Shown here piece by piece: positions 35,539-48,879 of a stretch of DNA of 64,000 nucleotides. The translations under genes were made by a program, and so were the position numbers. Each line of letters starts with the position of its first letter. The first letter of the stretch is position 1. The notes beneath the pieces were generated by a model, which made no database searches, was not told where the DNA came from, and saw only the letters and a list, made by a program, of their open reading frames with translations. Source of the DNA: Circinella umbellata (lineage: Eukaryota; Mucoromycota; Mucoromycetes; Mucorales; Lichtheimiaceae). The stretch covers positions 248,001 to 312,000 of the forward strand of contig JAIWNF010000020.1 in assembly GCA_025093555.1 (NCBI GenBank), written 5' to 3'.

Positions 35539-37310
35539 TTATTTTTAAATCGCTGCTGTTGTCACCGTTGCGTGAAGTTGACTTGTGTGAGGAAAAGAAA
35601 TGAAAAGAGAAAAAGAGAAAAAAAAAAAAGCAAAGTAACATGAAGGGCAACGCTGGTATTTATATTAATTTTCTATTAGATAAGAAAAATCAGTATGCTT
35701 TTGAGTCACACAAGCGATCGTTTTTCTTTTTGATCTTCGCACCGTCCAACAAAAAAGAAATTAGTCTATTGATTACTAAGGCTCTCCATAACTTCCTTTT
35801 TTGGTTTGGTTGTCTTGAGAAACTATTTCTTGTTTGACACTATTATTAATACGTAGACCACCTCTTCAAAAAACATTACTGTGGCTTCAAATGATAAAAT
35901 TTACATATACGAGGTAATTTTTTTACCGCAGCATCGGCGTAAAGTGAGATTCACGTAAAAAAAAAAATGCTACACACCTTCCTTCTTCCCGTTTTTTTCA
36001 ACAATGAATCCATCGAACTTTGAATAGCATAATGAAAACTGAATTGACAGACACATCCATTAATCGCTATAGATTTTCTTTTCATTGCAATAAACATACA
36101 CAAGGATTAGGATTTGCGTCACTATACGTCCAAAATATTAGATCGATGTACTGTAGTAATATATTGTGGTAATTGCCATACCTTTCGATTGTATGATTCT
36201 ATGATTCACTTCAAACACTTCGTCTGTAGTCCATCCAGGACCCTGTACTCATAAATAAACGGCGCTATCAGCAAGAATGGGAACTACCAAAAGTTTTAAT
36301 ATGGAAGTATGTGCCATTAATAATGTATACAAATATTTGGCAGATGTAGAAGACTGCACGAGTCAAAACACGGAAAAACATACTCTACACACTAACATCA
36401 TATTTAGAAAATAATGAACGTATGCTAGACAGTAAGATCATTGTTAATAACGGTAAATACATTAGCTTTCGAAAAGTCATAAAGTTTTCGGAACTACATT
36501 TGCAAAGCATGTCTATTTAATACCCATAAATAGTTAGTAGAAATCCTTTAATTCTTGAAATATGTAAAAAAAAAAAAGACTTTTATCAGGCGGCTCATGC
36601 ATTCACACTTGATCATGACAGCAGCCACCATAACCAAGGAGGCTATTTCAATTGTATACGTTTTAGCCAAAAATGATCTGATAATTAGGTCTTACTAATT
36701 ATTTATAGATGCAAATACACACAGATAATAGATAACTTTCTATACACAAATAATAGACGATATATGTTGTCATGCGATACGAAGAAAGAAACCATGTGAT
36801 GTTTTTTTCTTCCGGTGGAAACAAAGAAGGAACAATCACAACAACTCCCTTTTTTCTTTTTTTTTTCTTTTTAAAACAGTAAATAACAGGATAAAACGAC
36901 ACTTCTTGCTATTTTGTGCAAAAGTCTATTGTTAAGAAGTTAAGATATATATATATCTCCATATATAAATAAGATTATGCTACGAGGTATGTAAGATATA
37001 TAAACCACCAGGCGGGGAAAAGGAAAAAGGAGAAGGGGGGGGTACAGCCAATGATAATGTTTCTTTTTTACTGCCGGGATCTCTCGCTTCTACTTTCCTC
37101 TTTTCTTTTTTTTTCTCTTTCTACCCAACAAAAAACAACAACAACCTTACATAACAATAACGAACAAAAAAACGTGGTCTTTTTCTTCTGTACCTTATTT
37201 TTTTTTTGTGTGTATTGTTTTTGTAATTGTTTGTTCCTCTCCTCCATTTTTTTATATTACAACTCCCCTTCAAAACTTACATTTATAAACACGTCTCATT
37301 TTTCTCACTC
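35539..37310. other. Intergenic region between divergent genes
   Basis: This 1.8-kb AT-rich spacer holds the promoters of SIP5 (-) and the CBS/PB1 gene (+). Pyrimidine-rich leader sequence precedes 37311. I see no repeats, RNA genes or conserved ORFs. Confidence 0.55.
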
Positions 37311-40295
37311 ATGTCAGTGGTTTCAACACAGAGTAAACGAGCAGGACAAAGGCCAACAAGTTCTTTAAGTGCAACCCATGAAGGTCTAACTTCAGCCGAC
37401 ATTGTTCCTACTTCAAGTCGCCAACGTCAGTCTAAAAAGGATGAGGTAGATTTATATATATTTTTTAAGAAAACAGTACAAAATGGAAATAAATGTCAGA
37501 AAAATAAATAAATAAGTTTATTAAAAATTGTAACTTGTAAAAAAAAAATAATGAAAATGAAAAACAGGCCATTCGTAAAAAGATCGAGCAAGAACTTTCC
37601 AAGAAAAGAGGTGGTTCTTCTCGTATTCGACAAACAAAAAAGATTGCAGGCACGGTTTCGGCTTTAAGACCAGCTCAAGCTCTTACAGTCCGAGAGAATA
37701 TTCTTGTTATGGAAGCGGCTCAATTAATGGCTGCAAAGCGTAGTGATTGTGTGTTGGTTATCGACGACGACGAGCATTTAAGCGGTATTTTTACGGTAGT
37801 GTAAAAAAAAAATTGAATGTTTAAGATTTTATTATTGTGTACTATCTTAATTGTCGTCACACGTACAATAAATACTCTAGTACTCTTAACCCCCCCCACC
37901 CCGCGTTTGTTCTTTCCCTCTTATTAATCATACATATATTATAATTGATTTTGAACTATATTTTTAGGCCAAGGATTTAGCTTATCGTGTTGTTGCAACT
38001 CACATGGATGCAAGGTAATTTTTTTTTTGGGAGACATAAGAATTAAAATGGAGATGAATCGGAAAGAAGTAGTGGTTTATATGGTATTATGATTTTTCTA
38101 GGTCGACTGCTGTTTCGGATATCATGACTCGTGGTCCAATGTGTGTAACTGCCGACACTTCAGCTCAAGATGCATTAAACCTCATGGTTTCTCGCGGATT
38201 CCGTCATTTGGTAAGCAAAAGGGATTATTTTCAATAGCTTAATTTCTCTCTGCATGAATAAAAATCTAATATTAAATATGTATAAATATATATCAATTAT
38301 TATTTAGCCCGTGTGTAATGAGGAAGGAGATATTTTTGGACTTTTAGACATTACAAAATGTTTATATGAGGCACTTAGCAAAATGGAACGTGCGTATGGA
38401 TCATCACGTAAATTATACGATGCATTAGAAGGCGTTGAACGTGAATGGGCCAATAGTCCTGCTCAATTTGTTCAATATATGGGAGCTTTGCGTGATAAAA
38501 TGTCATGTCCTGATTTAACAACGGTTTTGGACGAAGACGCTGGTCCAGTTCAAGTTCCAGTTAAGGCTAATGTTCGTGATGTCGCAAAACTCATGAAAGG
38601 TCATCATACGACTGCGGTTCTCGTGATGGATCACGGTGGTTTGGCGGGTATCTTTACGGTACATATTTTTTGTTTGTTTATTTGTTTAATCATATTTTGG
38701 TACAATGATAAATGAAATGGAAACGGTTAGCGATATAATGAAAATGGGAGGTCAGCTAAAAAGAAATATGTTTTCGTTTTTTTTTCTCTAATGATTTTAG
38801 TCCAAGGATATCGTGTTGCGTGTGATCGCTGCTGGGTTGGCACCAGAAAATTGTTCGGTCGTTCGAGTGATGACTCCTCATCCTGACACCGCTCTTCCAT
38901 CCACGAGTATTCTTGATGCATTGAAAAAGATGCATGGTATGTTTGATTTTAAAGTATAAATAATTAGTACGTAAATATCTGGCTATTAACCTTTTTTCAT
39001 TCCTTTTTTTTTATCAGATGGTCACTATTTGAATTTACCAGTCGTGGAAGAGGATAAATCGATCATTGGTTTAGTTGATGTTCTTAGACTTACATATGCT
39101 ACTTTGGATCAGGTAATATAAAAAGGAGATAGAATTTTCTTCTATCAATAAATATATATTCGTTTTTTGTAAGCTGATCACATAATGTTTTCTGTAGATA
39201 AATAGCATTGAAGGAAATGCTGGTGATGGCGGTAAGTTTTGGAACAATTTAATGGCGGGCGATCAAACAGAGACCGAATCTGCAATTTCCGATTCTCTTT
39301 CCCAAGCAGCCAACTCTCATATGTTCCAGTCTCCTTCTAGTCCTCATCCTGACCGTACACTGACTCCTACAAGTCATCATGGTGCACCTCATGGTCATAT
39401 AACCACTGCTTATTCAGGTGTGGGCTACCCTGAATTGACCCCAGGTGACAGTGCTTCTGTAGCCAATGGAGAAGATGTACGATCGGCTATTTCGTCGCAT
39501 ACTCACGGTACATTTTCTTTCAAATTCAACTATGGTACCAAAACCCATCGATTCCGTTCCGATTATACCAGTTATACAGCGTTACGTGATATTATTCGAA
39601 AGAAGATTATGACCGAACATTTGTCGTTGTCTCAATCTTATGTGAAAGTTTCGGAAGGTACTCAAGTTGACGATGAAGATGCTGAAGGTAGCCGACGCGA
39701 TGATGATAGTTGGTTGAGCATTGCCTATTTAGACGACGAAGACGATCAAGTTTTGATGACGTCTGATTCTGACTTGCAGGATGCGGTTCAATTGGCGCGC
39801 AAATTAGGGTACGACCGTGTTCGTTTGTTTGTTCATGATGCGCTTGCACCTCAACAAAATCAACAGCAGCAACAATCACCAGTACAACAACAGCCACCAC
39901 CAGAAGATTCAATAGAGATTCCAATACCCGCTGGTCAACCCACTATTTCAGGAGCTCTACCTCCAATTGATGAAAACGCCGGATCTTCAGAAATGGATGA
40001 AGAAAGTGGTTCAAGACGACGTCGTTCCAGACGTTATTCAGTTAGTAGCAACGAAACAGACAGTGAAACAGATGAAAGTGGCGATGATGAGGCGCAACAA
40101 GATGTTCGTAGTAGAAGCAGAAGCCAACGGCGCCACCGCCGCCACCGAAAGACCAAGAAAGATCCAGCAGCGGAGTTGAACTTGCCTATACCACAAGAGA
40201 TGCTACTTCCTGCGGCGATCACTTTTCTCGGTGTGGTGATCCTTGGTGTCTTTACATTTACTAAACTCACCGGTACCGGCGATCGCCGTTATTAG
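37311..40295 (+). CDS. Four-CBS-domain, PB1-domain, tail-anchored protein
   Basis: Eight exons (37311-37445, 37568-37795, 37968-38014, 38102-38210, 38308-38658, 38801-38936, 39018-39112, 39198-40295) encode 732 aa. Two CBS pairs lie at about residues 75-200 (LSGIFTAKDLAYRVVATHMD, then FRHLPVCNEEGDIFGLLD) and 255-390 (GLAGIFTSKDIVLRVIAAGL, then YLNLPVVEEDKSIIGLVD). A PB1 domain follows at about 468-578 (FSFKFNYGTKTHRFR to DSDLQDAVQLARKLGYDRVR). Then come Gln/Pro and Arg/Ser-rich stretches and a C-terminal helix LLPAAITFLGVVILGVFTFT. CBS pairs usually sense adenine nucleotides, and PB1 domains mediate partner binding; fission-yeast Mug70-like proteins share this layout. The tail anchor suggests an ER or mitochondrial outer-membrane location (inference). 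The ATG at 37311 opens the first spliced frame after a pyrimidine-rich leader. Confidence 0.92.
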
Positions 40296-41881
40296 AAATT
40301 CCATACTTTGTATTTGTGTTCGCAACAAACAAACAACAAACTCTTTTTTTCTCTCTTTCTCGTTTTTTATTTCACAAATGTACCCCTCCCCCACAAACTT
40401 TAAAACATTAGTATTATCCCCCCCACGCCGCCCTTTTTTATATAACATGCTGAAACCTTTTATCTATATCCCTTTAGTATTTTTACTCGTAGACCCAAAG
40501 TAGAAAAGAGACGAGAAAGAAAGGATAACAAATGGGCTCGGTTCTATTTTCTTTCTTTCTCCTTCTCTTTCTCTCCCTTGCTCATTATTTTCTTCGCCTT
40601 CTTTTGTCATTCCTTATGTTTTTTTTTTCTGTTTCCATTATGTAAAACACTTCAATTTTTTTTTTCTTCTTTATATACATATATATATATAATAATAAAA
40701 AAAAATACACAACTAAAAAAAAAATTACACTGAACCTTGTAGAGTATGATGTGACAGATTAAACCTGCATAAAAGAACGATGCAGGAAGAGAGTTTAATT
40801 GAAAACAAGAAGGGGGGGGACAGAATAAGATTTTCCCGGAGCATGATCCGCATATTACCTAAATATCATCTGAACGAGCGCGCTTATTCTACTTAATAAG
40901 GCTTCTTTGTCCCTGCTATTCTCCCCAACTGTGTTTTACAAGTCGGAACCAACTGTTTTGCAAGTGCACTGACATTTCATGTGTTTTATTATACAGGCAC
41001 CGAACCTCTGGATGAGTCGTTATTTTGCTTCCCTGTTTTTTTTTTCCTTTCAGTTACTATGGTCAATATAAGAATAGTGGCTTTTTTTTTCTTTTTTCTT
41101 TTTCACTTACATTTTCTTTGATTGTCACAAGGATATATCTATAATTTGATCGATAAAAAAAAAGGTCGATATATCTTGGGAAATAAAATGGAGCAGAAAA
41201 TAATCCGTGGCTATGATAACCAACAACAAAAAAAAATGTTAATTATTGCCGCTTTCCGAACTTATTAACAGCACAACAATGACATATGAATCTGGTTAAA
41301 CCCATAGATAAATATACAACAACTTCGCTATAAACGTTTTAAAAAAGACAGATTTGTTTTGATTTGAGGTTACGGTCCCTGCCGAAAAAGAAAGAAAAGA
41401 AATTAAGAGGCGCCACCTTGCTAGGTTAGGCACTCCAATCCCCCCCCCCAGAAAAATAAAGTTCTATTATTTTATTATTGCTTTGGGATTACCTAAGATG
41501 GGTATGGAAAGAGATCGTGGATATAGTAAAATAAACAACAAAAGACAGGTGAAATTTGAGTGACGATGCCTGATACAGTTTATCAAAAAGAAAAAAAAAA
41601 ATATTTTTATTTTTGACCCTATCTTTCTCTCTTTTTTTTTTTCTGACTTTACCTTTTTGTTGGGGATAAACAATAAATATTTTTCTTTTATCTGACAATG
41701 CGTGGTTTGTTTTTTTATTGTTATGATGGTCTAGTCCCGCTTTGTTTGCTTTTTTGCTTTTAAATTTCATATTTTTTTTTTTTGGTACAGGTTTTTCCTA
41801 CTAAAGAGAAACCGAACTGGAGACGAAAAATCAAGTTAGAAAAAAGAGAGAAGAAAGAAAAAGAGGGTGTTAAGTGTCGGC

Positions 41882-41918
<37 letters not shown>

Positions 41919-42682
41919 AACAAATCAACAATCAATAACATTATAACAACAGTATACTTTATTATGCCTTGTTTAGGGCTCAGGCACCAGCCGTGTGAAA
42001 TCTGTCACAAGAAAAAGACGGATGTGATGCCGATAAAAAAAAAACTTGTCATGGGAACTAGCGAAGGCCTGGAGGTGGGATTGCCGAATATGTGAATTCC
42101 GCTAAAAAAAATCAACTATATCAAACGGCAGAGGAGAACTTACCAAGAAGGTAACCCGGTCAATCTTTTGAAACGAGCGGATCTGACCCTATTGTACAAG
42201 AGCGCGTGTTGTATGTTGTATCTGTGTATATGTGTGTATTCTTTTTTTGTGTTGCGCGCGCTTTATTTTCTTATGTTCACAAAAACAACATTTATATAAT
42301 GTTATGTTTTCTTTTTAGCTAATCTCAATTTTTTTTTCTTCTTTTCTCGTTTTCTCCATTTGATATACAAATATAATATTAACGAACGCGCTCGCTTTTC
42401 TTTTCTTTTTCTTTTTCTTTTCTCTTTCTTTCTTTTTCTCTATATCGAATAACCTCTTCAATCAATAATAGTTCCCTCCTTTTCACTCTATATTATCATT
42501 ATCTTTTTATTTTATTATTATCTCCAAATCAATAACCAGCTCTTTTACCCTTTGCATTCTTTCTTGACTAACATCTTCAAATCCATCTTTCTTTTTCTTT
42601 ACCATCGTCAACTTTCAACCTACTTCTTATTCTTTTTATATTTTTTTTTTTATAATTAAACTCAAAAAGATTTCTGTTGATT
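40296..42682. other. Intergenic region with long pyrimidine-rich leader
   Basis: This 2.4-kb spacer separates two plus-strand genes. Low-complexity T/C tracts dominate at 40520-40680 (3' region) and 42300-42680 (leader of the Dp gene). A CA microsatellite lies at 41884-41916. GC-rich steps (GCGCGC at about 42255, ACGCGCTCGC at about 42388) stand out in the Dp promoter. No gene is called; the short ORF over the microsatellite is rejected. Confidence 0.55.
41884..41916. repeat. (AC)n microsatellite
   Basis: About 16 uninterrupted AC dinucleotides in non-coding DNA upstream of the Dp gene. Confidence 0.95.
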
Positions 42683-44374
42683 ATGACATCCGCATTTGTG
42701 CCTTTTCAGTCAGACACACTCCCATCACCTCCCTTGACGACGTATATTCATCCCATTTCGACAACCAAACTTCCATCTCTTTTCGATCATGGAACACGTA
42801 ACCATAAAAATAACATTTTGCAATCATCAGTTACAACAACAAAAACACTTCCTTCATACGGCTATAGTCTACCACCTTTGCAAGACATTTTGTCCCCTCC
42901 ACCTGCACCACCGCCACAACTTTCACCACCATCAGAAAGTGAAGAGTATCCGAGCCGCAAAGGTTCTATTGCTTCTATCCTGAACTCCGCACCGGAACTG
43001 CGCCAGTTGGATGAAGAAGAATTTCGCAATGGATATCAATCGCATTTTAATGATGATATTGTTCATCCATCATCATTGAAACGCGGACGTCCTCGCGTGA
43101 CTTATCAACAGCATCAATCTTCTCTTCATCATCAAGTTTCAAAAAAGCGCAAATGTCATGAGCAACCCTCTTCTGAGCCAATCCCTCGAGCGAATAAGGG
43201 TCTGCGCCATTTTAGCAAGCAAGTGTGTGACAAGGTGGCGGAAAAAGGCGTTACGACTTACAATGAGGTAAATAGTAAACAAATTGACCTATAGAATAGT
43301 AATATATATATACTCTCTTTTTGTGTTCCTCTGATTTCTATTACATACAGTATTTTCTTACTATCTATTTTACAAACTATATACTTATATATCTGTAATA
43401 ATAATTATATAATAAATAATAAAGGTCGCCGATGAATTAGCTTTGGATATCAGAGCAACCATGGAAATCGAGGGCAATGATGTAAGTTTCGTAAAAATGG
43501 TTTTTTCTTCGTGTTTTTATTTTATTATTAATTTAATTATCAATAACAAAAGCTTTTTTTTTAATGACTCACCCATACATTTAAATAATGCTCTATCTTG
43601 TCAAAATAGAAACGCTCGTTTGATCAAAAGAATATTCGTCGACGCGTCTATGACGCACTTAATGTATTGATGGCTATGGACATCATCGCAAAAGACAAAA
43701 AGCAAATCAAATGGCTTGGCATACCGACATGCTTTCAAGAAGAAAAAGAACAGCGGAACCTTGATGAATTGCAAAAGCAAGTTGATCAAGAAGAACGACG
43801 TCAAGCTCATTTGATGTCTTCCATCAATCGTACCCGTGGATTAATTCGTGACAAGTTAGCACAACATTTACAATTGTGCAATTTGGTCTGGCGCAATTAT
43901 CACATCAATAACAATAATAACAACGATACCGAAATCATCAGCAGTAGCAGTGATGAAGATGATGATAAAGTATCCCTTCCATTTTTTATCGTCGCCTGTC
44001 CAACAAAGCAAGATCTGACTGTAAACGTTTCAAATGATCGGTAAAGCATTACTATTACTATTGGTATATATATTCTAATATAGCTAGTCTGTTTTCTTAT
44101 TAACAATTATATTTTTTCGAAAACTATAAAATTATATAGCCGCAGTGCAGAAATAGCTCACGCTTCATTGGACGATGACGATGCTAACCGTCGCGTGGTG
44201 TATGAAGATGCAGACGTACTTCGGCATCTACATCTGAATCGGATCACTTCCGATCAACTGGCTGCCTGGCTTCCGGATCCAGCAATGCAGTCATTCCTGT
44301 CCGTGCGACATACCACCGATTCATCTATTTATATTCAATCCAGTGCAGATTTGTGCGCAACTTCTGCATCATAG
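42683..44374 (+). CDS. Dp-type (TFDP) transcription factor
   Basis: Four exons (42683-43267, 43425-43481, 43610-44040, 44140-44374) encode 435 aa. The DNA-binding winged helix spans about residues 170-245: KGLRHFSKQVCDKVAEKG, VADELALDIRATMEIEGN and DQKNIRRRVYDALNVLMAM, ending AKDKKQIKWLGIP. This wording is diagnostic for Dp rather than E2F. Dp pairs with E2F to control G1/S genes. A coiled-coil dimerisation segment follows (EKEQRNLDELQKQVDQEERR), then the Dp C-terminal beta domain (LPFFIVACPTKQDLTVNVS), interrupted by an Asn/Ser/Asp-rich loop. The N-terminus (1-170) is Pro/Ser/His-rich with a basic patch SKKRKC that could be a nuclear signal. ATG 42683 was chosen; the frame is open slightly upstream without another ATG. 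No E2F partner is in this window. Confidence 0.93.
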
Positions 44375-45218
44375 CTTCCAGTTCCAACACACACACACAA
44401 AACTAACAGTAACAAAAAAAAATTCACATATAATATAATAATACATTATTATTTTCTTTCACTTTTTTCTTCTCACTCGCCCCCCCCCCTTTTTTTTTTA
44501 TAAAAAAAAACACCCGTTTTTTCACTACATATTATGTCTCAATACTTTTCCTTTTTTCTTTACTATCTTTTTATATTATTACAATCATTTACATTACTAC
44601 TTATATATCACTTTTCTCAACCCTTCATTACTTCTTTCTTTATATACATAGTTTTTATATTTATATATATTCTTCTTATTTATATTTTTTTTTCACACAC
44701 AAAAGCAGCAGACTTATTTTTTTATTTTATTTTATATCACACACAAAACACCCTTATTACTTTCTTTGCACATATTTTCCCAATTTACTTTTTATGCTAG
44801 TATAAAATCACACACCCTCTCACATCCGTTCCCCTTTCTACTTCTTCACATTTATCCCCCTGTTACACATTTTTTCGTGTTTTATTTTTATGTATGTTAT
44901 TTTTCATTTCTAAGTGGATCTTGTATATCCAAACATCTTTTTTTTATCTATTTCTTCTTTATATATTTTATAAATATTAACAGAGCAAAGCGTGTTTATT
45001 ATAATTTTATTTATACAATATCATTATTACCATTCTTATCTTTTACATCTTTTTTTTTTTTTGACATGTTGAAAAAAAAAAAGACGAAAAAAAAACCCAC
45101 AAATGGCTTTTTATCACATGAATTTTTCAATAGTATACGATTGTTTGGTGGTTCTGCAAGCTATTCATAGTTAGAAACTCGCTTATTAATATAATTTGTG
45201 CAGCGAATTATTATTCTC
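44375..45218. terminator. Shared 3' region of convergent genes
   Basis: This 840-bp T-rich spacer lies between the Dp stop (+) and the Zn2Cys6 regulator stop (-). It is extremely low in complexity, with long T and TA runs. The two overlapping ORFs inside are Phe/Tyr/Ile-rich artefacts of this composition. Confidence 0.5.
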
Positions 45219-48200
45219 CTATTCTCTCATCCGTTTTCTTGAAGCTTCCGTTTGTAGAAAATCTGATACTGGTAGGGTTGTGGTCGTACCAGTATGATTA
45301 TTATTGATGCTGTTAGCAGCAAATACATTTTCAATAGACTGGTGATTTTGTTGTTGTTGATTATTATTATTATCAGACATAGTATCAAATTGTTGATAAT
45401 GAATATAGGATGGTTGTTGTTGTTGTTGCATAGCAACGGGTGATTCTAATAATGCAGCATTCATATTAGTTACAGTAGTTGGATCAAACTGATTGAAAAA
45501 TAAATTAGGGTCGAAATGTCCTTGATTCTGTTGTTGCTGGTGGTATCTTCTCATCATAACTTGTTGAATAGCAAAGAACTGTTGTTGTTGCGTTACAGTA
45601 TGATTATTATTTATAACCATTGAATGGTTAACTGCCATTGCCTCTGTCGTGTTGTTATTTATTAAATTTGGGGGATAACTAGCTACAAGTTGAGGAGTGA
45701 GTAACGATGCATCTGTGGCGGACAATCCCGCGAACATTTCGCCATTATGAATGCTGTTGCTGCTGTTATGGTTACTCGTAAACAGCTGCGAATTTTCTCC
45801 TCCCATGACTCCTGCTGCAAACATATTTTGTGCAAATGTTTCGGAAGGTGTAGTTGATGAAGCCGTATTGAATCCCATAAAGAATGAATTTATATTATTA
45901 TTATTATTACCGCTATCATTATTACTACTTTCAGACGTCGCATTTATGGCTTCTGTTGTCTGCATAGTCGGACTAGTATAATTATTATACCCCATCAAAC
46001 CATTATAATTATCAAATAACAAGTTGGAAGTATCATGAACCATTAAAGCATGGTGTTGTTGTTGATTGTGTCCAATTGTCACCGGTACTGGGGATGATGT
46101 TAGTTTTGCATTGTTTGTATGCTGCTCATGTAGTTGTTTTTCTGAACTGGTAGTCACTGTTGGTCGCTGAATATAAATAATTGGTGGGTGTGGTGATGAT
46201 GATATGGATATTGGAACTGGAGTCGCTAACAACGAGGGTGTCGACGTAAGTGAAGTGCTGCGACTATTTGTTCTCGATGATGTCGGAGGAAATAATAGTG
46301 ATGGTGATGGCGTGCCACTCTTTATATTATAGTTATTGTTGCCGAATGAAGAAGAAGGAACATTCAAAGTAGATTGGTTTTGATGTTGCTGCTGATCCTG
46401 GTGACGTGTATTATGATGAAAATCCTGTAAAATAGAGGAAGAGGATGATGATAAAATAGAGCTTAAAAATTCGTCTGGATAAAATACGGATGACATTGAT
46501 TGTTGGTTAATTAAATCTTCATTGTTGGGAGGAATATTATCGATATTTTCTGGAAGATTATTCTTTTCTAAAAAATCTTGAATACTAGCAATAATTTTGT
46601 TGACTTTATCCATATAAATTAACGGACAGGCCTTTAATATGTCAACAGTAGCGATCAAATTGTGTTGAGCAAGATTAGCAACATCCATTTCGTGAGATAA
46701 GGCATTCAATTGATGGATTGCTACGCTTGCAACTACACCATCCAATGCAATTCCTAATTGACACCAGTTGACATTCTGTGATGCAAGCATTTTTGTAATG
46801 GTATTGGCAGATTTTGTACAGACGTTGAGAGACAAAAGTGCAACTGGAGCGGCTGTTTTGCCTTGTTCGGGAAGAAATAGCCTGTGTAACATTATCCAGG
46901 TAGTTTGATATTGAATATTGAGGATCAACATTATATCATTCCTAGTACTATTATTATTGCAATTATTGCTGTAAGTTGTACATATTTTCCCTTCCTCAAA
47001 GTTCTTGTTCTCATCCAGCCCTTTATTATTCTCATAGTCATTATCAGAATCAGGAAACCGGAGAGCTTTTGGAAGATCTTTTATCCAGTTTGTCAAAGCA
47101 TTCTCAAACCGCGAAACGGCAGATAATAGTGTTTGCCCAGGTTGTTCAACGGGTAAGTTCTTGGTAATATCTTTTCGGATACGCATCAATTTGATCGAAT
47201 AGATGCAAAAATTAAGCCGATCACCTGTATCATCATCTTCTGATTCTAATCTTGTAGGATATTCTACGTCACAATCCTTTTCATCGACCATTGTTGGTCG
47301 GTTCGTTTCCACGGAAGTATATAAATCCAGCCAATATGCAGACCACCAAAGCCGTTTATTTGCTTCTCGTTGTTCTAAACTATTATTAAACGTCATACAA
47401 TCCTTTTTGTGAAATTTTAAATCTTGGGCCATGCGAATAGCCAATCCAATGTATAAGTAAGCCAAATGAGATTGTTCGTTACTGAGTTGATATATATAAA
47501 GGTGTAGCAATGCGTGAATCGTCGTTGGACTGCTAACATCGAAACGTTTTCTCAACAATCGACGTGCTTTTTTGAAATATCCTTGTCCCATACTCACTGG
47601 ATTGTAGGCATTCTTCACCCCTCCTTCTATTCCTTTACCATGGAAAATACATCCATGTTTCGACATCCATGCATTGATGGAATTCATCAACAAAGGATCT
47701 AACTCTTCTCTCATATATTGTTGAACAAACGTATCCTTGTCAATTATCTGATACACCACAAAACATGAATGATAACATGTTTGCATCAAGTTATTCATTT
47801 TTGATTTTGATGGTAATTGCTGCTGTCGCCGTGTGTTTCCTTCCTGGTTGAAATTACGTTTTTCAAATTTGCCTCCTTTCCAAAAATATCCATTGTCCCT
47901 ACTATTGCCCATAATTTTATTAGCAGGATTATTTGGTTGTTGCTGTAAATGTATAGATGATAATTCACTATCACCATTGCTATTATAATTTTCATCATCC
48001 ACTCCTTGTTGGATTTTTTTATCATGTTTTTCTTTGATAGCATCAGATGTGCTGGATAAACCAATGGATCTATCTCTGTTTATACTAAGTTGATTAATGC
48101 TGCTGAGAAGAATACGATGAAGATCCATGACACTTGCAATGTTTGTATCAATACGTAAGCCAGAAGAAGATAATGATAGTCTCCACGTAACTGATGTTTG

Positions 48201-48879
48201 TTGTTGTTGTCCCTCTGGTGGTCCAGCAATTGATGTTCCACATGAAGAAAGCGATAAAGTGGGAGGAGGGGGTACTGGTATTTGTAACGTTGTTGTGGTG
48301 GTATCATGCTGATTTGGATGATCATTATTATTGCCGGATCCTGTCGCTGATGACGATGATGACATTGCCGTTCTTGCGCCGGTAGTAGTAGTAGTAGTAT
48401 TATTAGTATTAGGGGTAGAGGTTGGAAAAGCATGTAAGTTACGTCTCATCATTAACAACTCTGACTGCATTTTCAACATACGCTCCTTGAGTTCTTCAAC
48501 ATAGTCACCAAGCTGGTCGAAAGCATGACCGTCCACTCGACGAGGAGGCGTAGCATAACTACATGTAAGCCCAGCAGCCCCGCAACGATCGCACGTCGGT
48601 TGAACAAAGTCGCACTTCACTTTTTTTTTTCTACAGCGAATACACTAATAGGGGACAATGCCCAAAATAAATAATTGTCAATTATTTTTTTCAATGTATG
48701 TTGTTGTTTTTTACTCTCTCTATATTACTCGTATAAAATGCTTTCCATATTCTTGTAAAAATAATAATTAAAAGAGGTGAGATGAAATTTACCGCTAAAC
48801 TTGATCGGGGACGTTTTGGACGTGTTGGTTCAGCAAGTTGAGAGGCGCCATTGTTTTCAGAAACAAAAAGCGAAGACAT
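45219..48879 (-). CDS. Zn2Cys6 fungal transcription factor with central regulatory domain
   Basis: Two exons (48879-48793, 48644-45219) encode 1170 aa. The intron splits just before the binuclear zinc cluster, whose six cysteines are at 30, 33, 40, 47, 50 and 57 (CIRCRKKKVKCD, then TCDRCGAAGLTC). A linker and short coiled coil follow (DYVEELKERMLKMQSELL). The fungal-specific central domain lies at about 300-620, with LRKRFDVSSPTTIHALLHLY, then YIGLAIRMAQDLKFHKKDC and RLWWSAYWLDLYTSVETNRP. The C-terminal ~400 residues are Asn/Gln/Ser/Thr-rich, as in activation domains. Such proteins bind CGG-type half sites and control metabolic or developmental genes; targets are unknown. The start is the Met nearest the cluster. 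The large second exon has many CAA/CAG and AAT repeats likely to vary in length. Confidence 0.93.

Noticed and set aside
39607..39924. Minus-strand ORF inside the CBS/PB1 gene's last exon
   Set aside because: Antisense shadow of the PB1 and Gln-rich coding region; no independent evidence.
41874..42095. ORF starting with a His-Thr repeat
   Set aside because: The N-terminal half is translation of the AC microsatellite. The short remainder with two CxxC-like cysteines is too small and unsupported to call.
44534..45170. Two long Phe/Tyr/Ile-rich plus-strand ORFs after the Dp gene
   Set aside because: They are by-products of T-rich sequence lacking stop codons, with no splice context, no conserved motif and a location in a shared 3' region.
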